A stretch of DNA of 64,000 nt from Urechis unicinctus (taxonomy: Eukaryota > Annelida > Polychaeta > Xenopneusta > Urechidae), in assembly GCA_034190875.2 (NCBI GenBank), contig CM067356.1:33883632-33947631 (forward strand). Direction: 5' to 3'. Below, piece by piece: positions 1-8,651 of this stretch. Position 1 is the first letter of the stretch. Every line of letters begins with the position of its first letter. Made by a program: the position numbers and the translations under genes. The notes beneath the pieces are model-generated. The model was not told the origin of the DNA, searched no databases, and saw only the letters and a list, made by a program, of their open reading frames with translations.

Positions 1-2274
1 TAGCGCAAATCTGGCTATAACTCAAATTGTGTTGAACATTGGAAATCGAGAGTTTGTTTGTTTTTATGATCTGTAACTAATATGATTGTGATTAACACTA
101 TTCGTGTACTGATTTGTAAGTACGTATATCTATCTCCATACCCTATAAACCACATGGTCGCTGTAGTTAACTACCACAGGCAATAAAATCCCAGCTCCTT
201 TATTGCCTTGTTCATTTTGTTAATAACACATGGTTACCGTAACCACTTATAACTGGTTATAGACGGATGATAATACACAAATGTGTTATCTTGCCGTATC
301 GTGAAAGTCGTAAAGTGACGGGCAGTTATTCTCTACAATCAAAGATGATTGCTTCAGGCTAACTGTGGATGAAAACGCTCACCAGCACGTAAATGCCGCA
401 ATAACAGAAAATCATGTTAAATTGCGTCAGTGCATAGCATTAATTTCCGGTCTATATTATCTTGGCGTTAAAGCAAACCTGATGAGCGGAAGTACTGCAT
501 ATATTGTATTTTTTACAGACAGATTCAAATAAATATGATTAATGAAAATGCCAAAGAGGCTAGCTTCGCACACCCCTTATGACTGTCCCGGATGTTCCAC
601 AAGAAACATTCAAAGGGTATTAATATGTAATAACATAATATAGAATAGCATTTCATCAACTATTGAATAAAGGGCGTTGTATATATCGGATGAAAAGGAA
701 AACAATGGTCTCGATTCTCACACGTCATATAGCGATCACATGGCCTATTTGTTCTGTTGTTCGCCTGAGCCATTATTATCATTATATTAGGAATCACCTC
801 GCAAGCATACATTTTACGACTGTACTCACATGATTAGGTGAGGAAAACGATTCAATCTATACCTGTCGTTTCTTGTGCAGTATAAAACACTTACAATTGC
901 CATTATTGGATGTTTATCCCACATGTGAGCAAAACTACCAGTGGCCGGTTTCACTAACATATCTGTGTCGTCTCGAGTGCTGACTCAGGAGATTTCGGAG
1001 GCAGGGTTTAGTGTAGACTGAGGTATATAGGTTTACTCGATGTCATAGCCTGGTCAGGAGTTGGCCTAACACTTTAAGGGAATGAACCTTCGTCCTTTCC
1101 TCTGCTGACATCATGCAATATATCGCGTTGGTTATCGACAGGAAAGGCATCGTGTGCGCGTCTTCCAGACGGGGAGAATACTGTAGACGCTAAACTACGT
1201 GGTCGGTTCAGATTAAGAGAGAGAGAAATCCATACATCTCAATGTTATAAAATAAAAGGAAATATTACGGCATACATCATTACATGATATAATCATAAGG
1301 TGGTCTCTCGTAACCCTTTTGATACCATGTATGCACGTTCACGGGATAACTGGTCACGATAAAAATAACATTTGTTGAGAATAACACATTGACAAACACC
1401 ATTGAAAATCCATCTCACAACACGATAACAACGCATCTAATAAGTAAACAACACAACAAACGGGAATACAATTACGAATATACATCAATGTTATACTGAA
1501 CTGCTTGCAAATGTGCCATCAGGATATCTTGCAGTCTATCATGAAGTTGTGAATTGGTATAATGTCAGCCACATCCATGAATGGCATTAACTCTTTCCAA
1601 TGCGAATTGTTTTTGTAAATTGTTTTGTCAGGCTTTTATTTGTTCTGTTGAGCATAACCGTCTACGACAATGTTATGTGCAAGATACGACGCATCACTAC
1701 AAATCGTTTTCACTTGGAAAACATTATTTGAATAAATGTGGTATATATCCTGATACTGAGGAGGGCGTATTTTGAATCAACGAAAGCAACGTTGGGAAGC
1801 GTGAACAAAATGCTACATCTTTGTCAGAGATGTGACTCACACTTCCGAACATTTCCCCCGATAAATTTCTATTGTACAACTCTGCCGTGATCCCACTATT
1901 ACACCAATAGCAATACATGTAATTGGACGTCTAACATGTGGACTGACGTACAAATCGCCGTTTCTGCATATGCATCGACATAACTGGGTAGTGTATAGAA
2001 GTCGCTGTCTGCTCCACAGGAATTTTTGGGATCACTTGGCTAATTGTAACGGTGGTTTACTCCTGCCCGTGGGAATCAACTAACCCAGACACATTTATGT
2101 ATATATATATACACAATAAAAAGGACATCCATTGCTGTACTCAGCTTACACTACGCAGACTGACGTTAACACCTGATCGCGTTTGAGCTACTCACCACAC
2201 ATAGGACATCTGTATTTATACCAAATGGGCCTATCAATGCGACCCCCAGTTATTCTGGTATTGCAAATAACACA
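1..2274. repeat. Left part of duplication unit 1, no gene seen
   Basis: No supportable gene. The stretch is a diverged copy of 46.8-48.4 kb. Anchors read by eye are 165-235 with 46875-46945 (shared ttaactaccacaggcaat), 1885-2010 with 47570-47690 (shared tgatcccacta), and 2140-2215 with 48310-48420 (shared catccattg). Short ORFs in it are not conserved between the copies, which argues against coding. A small (TA)n run lies near 2100. Confidence 0.6.
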
Positions 2275-2900
2275 CAAGAGGTGGAAGTCATAGCCCTGTA
2301 GGCTGTGGAAGACAACTGGTATAGTTGTTTTAGGATTCAACCGCAGCTTTAGGTTGGATGCATTGTGTGCTGGTGCCCTGTAACTTTTATGCTATGTGAC
2401 ACTGGTCGCGGATGGAGTCGCTGCCAAGTTCTTTTTTTTTTACACATGACGGTGGGTTGCCGCATTTTAGGCTTTTATATCATCCCGCATCATGTGCATG
2501 GGATCAGACTTGCTTTGATCTTGCGCTCTTCCTGTTGCAGGGCTCACAAGAATTTCTCGGTTCGGTCGGACCATCACATGGGACAACTACATAGCCGTAA
2601 CCGCATTGCTCATGTTCCTCTGTCTTCTGTGTGCTGCTATTGGTAGGATCAGGTGCAGGGCTGGGAAGCTTTACTGTGAGTGCCTCGACATTGGCGTAGA
2701 TAACATACGGCGATGCCAGCTGCTTGTGCCAGTAATGGAACGATATTATGTTCTTCCCTTCCTCTGGCACGTCAACTCGCACAACAGCCTGCCCTATCCC
2801 CATGCACTCAGGCTTGTGCGCCTGGTGCAGTTTCTCAGTGGCATGACCATGTAGGCAGCACTCACAGAAGAACTTCTGCTGTTCGAGTTCGATCATACAG
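2275..2900 (-). pseudogene. DNA polymerase B N-terminal/exonuclease fragment, adintovirus/Maverick-like (unit 1)
   Basis: Seen: a minus-strand frame of about 130 residues (2896 down to 2504) with a C-x2-C...H...H...C cluster (FCECCLHG then HKPEC), then YVIYANVEALT and CGYGYVVVPCDG. These match the N-terminal metal-binding segment and the Exo I neighbourhood of protein-primed family B polymerases carried by adintoviruses and Mavericks/Polintons. The frame stops at 2504, but homology to the unit 3 copy continues down to about 2275 with stops and indels. In Exo I the catalytic Asp position reads Asn (YANVEAL). The palm domain is absent. The polymerase would copy viral DNA, but this copy is dead. 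It lies downstream of a capsid-like fragment on the same strand, as expected for one integrated element. Confidence 0.72.
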
Positions 2901-3339
2901 CAAGCGGTTCAGATACTTTACTCACGCCTCTTAAGAACACCGGAGTATCCCTACCGAGGGAGTGACCCTCATCACCGACCCACGCAGATAGTTTGTAACA
3001 GCCTTCTTGAACTTTAGATGTGGCGTGGGAACTAGGAAGCTTTGCTTGTGTGTGGTGCGGGACCTGGGGAAGCTATGCTTCCGCGTGACACAGGTACAGG
3101 CCTTGCCGCTGCAACCATATATGCAGCAAATAACTAATTGTACATGCGTCATTCGAGAGCTTGTATTGCAACATTGGTGTGTGTTAACCCCAAGTGCTGC
3201 AAGGTAATTGCTTTGGGCTTAAGTGCACGCGTATGGTGAGTAATTTTTATATACAAATCTATATGTCTAACAGAAAATTTCTTACTAGTGAGAAACAACA
3301 GCAGGAAGTAGAGCACCAAGAAGACCGACCACAACTGTA
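2901..3339. other. Unclassified stretch inside the viral fossil region
   Basis: Short frames exist on both strands (for example minus 3152-2931 and 3469-3149), but none shows a recognisable motif and none can be checked against the unit 3 copy, which lacks this part. It lies between polymerase and capsid-like fragments, so decayed viral coding sequence is plausible but unproven. Confidence 0.3.
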
Positions 3340-3650
3340 ACCCAGGTCCGTAATCGTGTACCTCATGAGGTTGGTTATGGTACACCATGTGGTGCTCTCC
3401 AGCTTCAGCACATGGGCAGGACCGTATGGATCCTAACCCCACCTCCACTGGAGAACAGACTATAAACATTTGCGGCCCTCAGGGACCATTGCGAGGTCCG
3501 TAATCATGTATCTCAGTGTATAATACTTTGCAGCCCACAAGGCCCATTGCGAGGTCCGTAATCGTGTACCTCAGTGTATAACTCTTTGGGGCCCTAAGGG
3601 TTCACTGCACGTGATCCATTGCCAGGTCCGTAATCGCGAACCTCACCACA
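3340..3650 (-). repeat. Interspersed 22-bp repeat encoding a repeated EVHDYGP-type peptide on the minus strand
   Basis: The core aggtccgtaatcgtgtac plus ctca occurs four times, starting at 3344, 3495, 3553 and 3625, with one to three changes per copy. On the minus strand the copies read EVHDYGP, EIHDYGP, EVHDYGP and EVRDYGP. The last two are 72 bases apart (24 codons), but the middle pair is 58 apart, so the frame is broken. Between cores there is a related gcccattgcg/gggaccattgcg block. It may be the relic of a repeat-containing protein. No family is recognised. Confidence 0.55.
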
Positions 3651-3889
3651 TCTACGGAAGTGTTGAATAGAGGTTCCAGTACACCTCTACACAAAACACA
3701 TATAAAGTGGCATTGATAAACACATTTAAACCCCCTTGAATGTAGCCAGTCCGGTTGTTACACCCGCGATTCAAACCCAAAGCCTGTGAGTAGAAACTTT
3801 TATTTAAAGAATGTGTCACTCCTATTGTATGCAAGGTTCCTGTGGCGAAACACACGCTCATACAGAATCGTGAGCCGACCTGCGTACTA
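3651..3889 (-). other. Unrecognised 69-codon frame
   Basis: A minus-strand frame runs from 3861 to 3652 with no recognisable domain. It abuts the capsid-like fragment and may be unrelated host or decayed viral sequence. Confidence that it is a gene is low. Confidence 0.15.
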
Positions 3890-4500
3890 GGTGCATATCA
3901 TGCGGGCCAGCTCTGTTTGGGAAGCCATGTCATATTCCAAGGATATGCCATCGATTGTGTAGCATCGTTGCGTGAATCACACAGCTGTAGTCATTGAATG
4001 TGAGCCACTATTCCAGTTTGTTACCAAGGGCACTCTGGTAGAATGGCATGTAGCTCTTGAGTCAAGCGGGATATAAAACTGGTTGCAATAGGTATCAGAT
4101 ATTGCCTTGTCCCCATCCTCAGTCTAATCCTTGTCGCCTGTCCCCTCTCGTATCTTAGTCACAATCTTATGTGTCAATGCCCTGATGCTGGGCGTAAGCT
4201 CTCTTCTGTGCAGTTTTCCATAGGACACCATAACAGTGGTGCACACCGCTGTCATCGAAGGGCATAACTTCATTGCAGAAATCTGGATTGTCGTTTTTTT
4301 AACCACGGCATGCCCAACGTTTGCAAAATGCTGTGGTTGGCTTCGGTAGAGGTCAGTCTAATTGTAAAGGCCAGCCAAGCCGTATCCAGAACAATTACGT
4401 CTTCTACAACCAGTTTGGGGAAGCAGACCAGCAGTTGTTGGTTCAGGTCAATAGTGCTTGGGTTAATAAGTACAGCCTGTCGCACGTCCTTTACCACGAT
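3890..4500 (-). pseudogene. Capsid-like structural protein fragment, adintovirus/Maverick-like, frameshifted
   Basis: A minus-strand frame from 4497 to 4270 reads VKDVRQAVLINPSTIDLNQQ and then a FPKLVVEDVIV segment. The homology passes to another frame at 4306-4124 (VKKTTIQIS), and further conserved pieces (FYIPLD, SLEYDM) continue in other frames down to about 3890. I recognise this as the N-terminal half of a structural, probably major capsid, protein found with PolB in adintovirus-like elements of invertebrates. The assignment is from memory of the family and was not searched. At least one frameshift (between 4306 and 4270) and several stops make it non-functional. It lies between gene X and PolB on the same strand. 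Confidence 0.5.
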
Positions 4501-4743
4501 AGGCTCGCCTATGCAGTGATGTGGATTTAGCTTGCGGCTAGAGTACTTGTCATGTTGAATGTTAGTTTATCTGAATTATTACGAATATACTTTAATACAG
4601 TTTTGATAAACCAACATTTGACGATGAGGGGACTTTTGGAGGGGAGCAGAACACGAGAAGGGATGTTAAGGTACTCACAGAGGCCCTTCTCCCTTCTAAG
4701 GGTGCTATAGGAGGGAACCTTGAAATGGATAAGTCTGCAAACT

Positions 4744-4891
4744 TTAACAAATGGTATGGTACCGCTTTATTGCATCTTGGAGGTCAACAGCACTTTCGAT
4801 CTCATCTTCAACATTGACCAAAAACTGTTTAATGATGTCAAACGCAGTGTGGCTACGGGTCCTGTGCCTGTCCCCCCAGCAGTGCCCATAC
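4744..4891 (-). pseudogene. 3' end of viral gene X, separated from its 5' part by a transposon
   Basis: Minus-strand frame entering at the transposon edge (4891) and ending at a TAA at 4744-4746. It contains HCWGDRHRTRSHTAFDIIKQ and an acidic stretch VEDEIESAVDLQDAIKRY. It is taken as the continuation of the frame that enters the other side of the 2.9 kb TIR element at 7813, because both abut the insertion and lie on the same strand directly upstream of the capsid-like gene. Function unknown; probably a virion or accessory protein of the same element. Confidence 0.45.
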
Positions 4892-4928
4892 ATCCCAGTG
4901 GGCACAACACGTGGAATCCACGTGGAAA
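4892..4928 (+). repeat. Left 37-bp terminal inverted repeat
   Basis: Identical over 37 bases to the reverse complement of 7776-7812. It contains two CACGTG palindromes 10 bases apart. Confidence 0.9.
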
Positions 4929-5371
4929 ATACGTGGAGAAAAACTGGTGTAATTCACGTAGATAATACGCGTAAAAGGCAAGTTGAATTCACGTGGATAT
5001 GGACAAGTGGAAAACACGTGTGCTCTTCCACCTAAATTCAGCGATACAAAATATCTGTATTCAGGTGGTTTTTACTTCCTCTTTAGTAATTTTTTTGTTT
5101 TTAATATATTTCACAAGATCATTGAACCAAGTACATTTATTTCTCAAAAATATCCAACTTTAAGTGCTACATGATCACAAATAACAATATTAAACATGTT
5201 TTAAACATTACGAGCAAATGTCAACATACAAAGGCAACAAATTAGTGGAAAAAGGCAGGTTTGTTCATGAAACACATTAAACCAGTCACTACATGCATGA
5301 GCATCATGAATATACACAGATATAACATGGTTTACTTTCACCCTAATAAAATGCAAATTATAAAATGTACT

Positions 5372-5691
5372 TAAAAGGCCACTGAAATGCAAAACCGAAT
5401 TTTGTTATCGCATTTTGATGATAAATTTTAAGTGACTTTCTGGGTGACGTCACCTAATTGACACAAATCAGTCAAATTCGTCTAGGATGGCTTTCATCAG
5501 TAAACCACTAAACGAAAGTGAGTGAATGAGTTTGATGACTTCATACAGGAAAGTCTGCGAGTTTGATCGGTAATATCTCGGCAACCAGTTATGACATCTC
5601 AGTCATACTGTTGTCAAAATGTCACAAAATCATCTTCATAATTAGATGACAACACAAATTTGAATTTTGCATGTAAGTGGCTCTTTAAGTA
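5372..5691. mobile_element. Nested MITE with TA target duplication
   Basis: Imperfect inverted ends of about 33 bases: left begins CTTAAAAGGCCACTGAAATG (5372 on), and the reverse complement of the right end begins CTTAAAGAGCCACTTACATG. Both ends are directly flanked by TA (left ...gTA, right TAaac), as in Tc1/mariner-type miniature elements. About 320 bp, no coding potential. It sits inside the 2.9 kb TIR element, so it is younger. Confidence 0.6.
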
Positions 5692-6680
5692 AACGATCTA
5701 GTCAAATCTATGAAAAATATAAATGTGTGAGTAAATCAGCAATCATTACCAATAGGCAATATTTAAACTTCTCTTGGGTGCATTCCTCAGTCGGTTGGCT
5801 AGAAAGACATTAACAGCAGCATCGGTGAACCCATGACTCTTCACTACACTTTCTGCACAGTACAAAGAGGACAATATAAGCTATCTAATTTCATACATCT
5901 TTCATACATCGTACAACTGACTTTCATTATTTATTGTGTATCATTAAAATCAAAAACTATCCTGGACTTCCAAGTAATTAGCCAATGGTGAACCTACCGA
6001 CAATTAATTTGCAGAGTGCCATTTTCTCAAAGCTGGCTATGTCACCTGACCCGTTCATGTTAAGCTTGCACTGCAGGGAATTAGTGATTAATCGGCAAGC
6101 AATATGTCTGAATGAATACAATTGGTGCATGAAAAATTCTTAAACATTGCCAATTCAGACAAAATGCATAAGTGCAAGTTGTTTGGATCATGGATTTACA
6201 TCATATACATATACATAGAGAATCGCACCTGCTTGTCAAATCGTTCATCGTATCCCGGACACTGCACAATGATTTTCATACACTTCTGAAACTGACACAA
6301 AAATGTGACATTTGGAAAATATTTCATTGCTGTTTATTAGATCTAATGCCCACTCCTCCTTAAAAAAACGGCAATTTTACATACCCACAAACTGCTCATC
6401 AGTGCTGTTCATCTGCACAGCTTCAGGAAGCATTTTGCCACTATCGGCCAGCTCTCTCCTCTCCTGCCTGTTCAGTATATCCCTGATTTGCAGAGGCAGG
6501 AGAGGCAGCGCTCCTGAAAACCTGTGCACAAACAAATTATGCAGTGTTCAATTACTATGCTGCTGACTACAAACTCATAAATAACACCTTTCTCAATAGC
6601 ATTAAAACAGAGAAAATATTTAAAGAAAATATTCACAAATGTGCACTTATGTTAAAGGAAAACCATCATTGCTCAACCAA

Positions 6681-6975
6681 CGACTGTTAGAATGAGTGAC
6701 AGATGAGCCATGACTGTGGGACTGAGTGACAGATGAGCGATGACGACCGTGTGGAACGGATTGACAGATGAACGATGACTGTGAGATGGACTGACAGATG
6801 AACGATGACTGTGAGATGGACTGACTGATGAACGATGACTGTGAGATGGACTGACAGTAGCCCTACAAGACGTCTGGTATAAATTCATGTAACCATTACA
6901 CCAGAGCTAGACTGACAGATGAACGATGACTGTGAGATGGACTGACAGATGAACGATGACTGTGAGATGGAGGAA
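6681..6975. repeat. Interrupted 30-bp minisatellite
   Basis: Unit close to gatgaacgatgactgtgaga plus tggactgaca. Six copies run from 6681 to 6857, then 52 unrelated bases (6858-6909), then two more copies to about 6970 and a degenerate tail. The unit is 30 bases, so each copy keeps the same frame and the minus strand reads a repeated SHSHRSSVSP. No start context, codon conservation or flanking exon supports a protein. It lies inside the TIR element. Confidence 0.8.
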
Positions 6976-7312
6976 CAGTCAACAGATGAACCATGGCGTG
7001 TGTATAAGATGGTTGTGGTGTATTAAGGAGCAAGCCTCCAAAAAACCACGAGGCGTGCCTACAGCCTTTCCGCTGCAACTAACTAGCTGCAACGGCTGAC
7101 ACTTTGCTGAGAGCGATAATACAGGTTTCATGCACCAATGAGCATAAAATCATAAACCATAAAGACATTATACACGGCAAGCAGTTTTTGTACAGCTACT
7201 TGAGTAAACTTATTTTCATTGAAAGAATAACATTTGAATATGACTCACTTGTAAACTTAGAAACTGTCAAAAATATAGCAAATGAATTCTCAACTTTCCA
7301 AAACTGCAGCAA

Positions 7313-7510
7313 ATCGCGCCAATCAGCGGTTAGCGGTTAACCCCCGGTGGGGTCTCCACCACGGACCAGCAGGTCACGGGTTCGAACCTCGCCTACGCTT
7401 GGAGAGTATCTCACCTGAATTTCGACTCATTATTCCAGGAGACCCCTGTCACGATAGTAACTAAGCAGATGAAAGCCAAAAACCGTCATCATCCCCAGAG
7501 CTCATAGATC
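7313..7510 (+). mobile_element. tRNA-derived SINE
   Basis: A degenerate box A (TCAGCGGTTAGCGG, 7323 on) and a good box B (GGGTTCGAACCTC, 7378-7390) are separated as in a tRNA gene, but no cloverleaf acceptor stem can be built, so this is a SINE head rather than a tRNA. A non-tRNA body (tcacctgaatttcgactcat onwards) follows to about 7510. Boundaries are approximate. It is nested in the TIR element. Confidence 0.6.
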
Positions 7511-7775
7511 GATAGCACCAAAAGTTGTGAAACCCACTATATTTGGCATATCTAGCACAAGCCTAGCTGGGGCTGTCAGGTTAACACATGGCCATATTTC
7601 TGGTATAAACTGAAAAAAAAGAATATTTAAATAATAATTTACAAATGGGTCCTAAAATACACGTCTTTTCCACGTGTTTTTGACACGTCCATTCCACGTG
7701 ATTAATACTCGTGGAATCCACGTGGATATCACGTGAAAACACGTGGATCCACCAATTCACCAAAAATCCACATGA

Positions 7776-7812
7776 TTTCCACGTGGATTCCACGTGTTGT
7801 GCCCACTGGGAT
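7776..7812 (-). repeat. Right 37-bp terminal inverted repeat
   Basis: Reverse complement of 4892-4928. Subterminal CACGTG-type motifs continue inward to about 7655. Confidence 0.9.
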
Positions 7813-8285
7813 AGGTCCTTATGCTGTCATAAATGCGCCCGACGCCGGGCTTTGTGAAGCCCTCAGACGTGTCCAGGATGAAGGTACTCGGTGTGCTTGG
7901 TGTAGAACAGCACCCATTTGCTTCTGAAAAGATAGTAGGTTGCTCGCGCTAGCTTGTTCCATCTCAAAGGTCATTCGTGTGGGGTCATAACGGACGTCCC
8001 GGCCAGCAAACTTGACGACGCTCCTGTTACCATACGCATCATGTGCATATAGCACCCTATGGCCTTCGTTGCTAGCTGTTGCCTTCTGGCGCCAGTCCGT
8101 GGTCTGCAGTACACCAAACTCAGTACAGAGCCTCTCATATACCATGCGATCGTATGGATTATTATGGGGGTCATGGCATGATCATTAGGTAAAGACACTT
8201 CTGCCAGTAGGCGCCGCACTATGTATAAAACGTGAAAGGTGTAGAAAGCTTGGACGAGGGAATCCTCGGTCTATATGTGGTCGTA
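7813..8285 (-). pseudogene. 5' part of viral gene X, frameshifted
   Basis: The minus-strand frame 8145-7819 contains EGHRVLYAHDAYGNRSVVKF, VRYDPTRM and MGAVLHQAHRVPSSWTRL; the overlapping frame 8219-7971 carries RRLLAEVSLP, the upstream part of the same protein in another frame. So there is at least one frameshift near 8145-8219. The same protein appears in unit 3 at 37787-38259. I associate it with adintovirus-like elements because it lies just upstream of a capsid-like fragment and PolB in the same orientation, but I cannot name its function. Its 3' end is displaced to 4744-4891 by the TIR element. Confidence 0.5.
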
Positions 8286-8554
8286 CTGTAAAGTTTATCT
8301 GATTCTGCGTGAACTATATTGGCTTTGACGCCCAGGTCTTATCTGCAGTTAGCGGCGGTATCCTATAATAACTGAACACATCAGGAAAGTTTCTCGGAAT
8401 GTACCAATGCTGTGAACGACTTCACTGCTTGATTGTGTTTGGCCCTTGGCCCACTCACTGACCGAATGTCCCCCAACATGCTTTTTATGTGGCTTTTCTA
8501 TTGAATTAATAGGCCGACATAGTTAGCTATGTATCCAACTAACTATTGACAGCA
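8286..8554. other. Spacer between viral fossil and receptor gene
   Basis: No gene or repeat recognised. It differs from the corresponding spacer of unit 3 (38261-38620), so it lies outside the high-identity receptor block that begins near 8555. Confidence 0.4.
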
Positions 8555-8627
8555 TTGTTTTCATCGCACAAACTGCACAACGAGACCCAGGAACGCAGCA
8601 ACAAATCTGAGGGTGAAGAAACATACA

Positions 8628-8633
8628 TTTATT
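8628..8633 (-). terminator. Polyadenylation signal of the receptor gene
   Basis: AATAAA on the minus strand, starting about 19 bases after the receptor stop codon (8652-8654). The same signal is kept beside the copies in units 2, 3 and 4. Such a short 3' UTR is unusual but consistent between copies. Confidence 0.5.
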
Positions 8634-8651
8634 TGTATATTGTGTACAACA

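Larger units (their letters stand above)
4892..7812. mobile_element. 2.9 kb TIR DNA transposon, non-autonomous
   Basis: Seen: perfect 37-bp terminal inverted repeats at 4892-4928 and 7776-7812, beginning ATCCCAGTGGGCACAACACG. Both subterminal regions (4929-5035 and 7655-7775) are packed with CACGTG and near-matches in both orientations, a usual arrangement for transposase-binding subterminal repeats. No transposase frame exists inside; the interior is AT-rich and holds a nested MITE, a 30-bp minisatellite and a SINE. The element interrupts viral gene X. A target-site duplication could not be identified with confidence, so the superfamily is undetermined. Confidence 0.85.

Noticed and set aside
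2365..2934. Several plus-strand frames opposite the polymerase fragment
   Set aside because: The minus strand carries recognisable polymerase motifs; the plus frames are by-products.
4720..5035. Plus-strand frames across the left TIR
   Set aside because: They cross the transposon boundary, and the minus strand of the flank is the coding one.
6681..6975. CRISPR-like array or a Ser/His-repeat protein
   Set aside because: The units are directly tandem with no variable spacers, and the genome is eukaryotic; no exon context supports a protein.
7313..7392. A tRNA gene
   Set aside because: A and B boxes are present but no acceptor or anticodon stem fits, and an unrelated body follows; read as a SINE.
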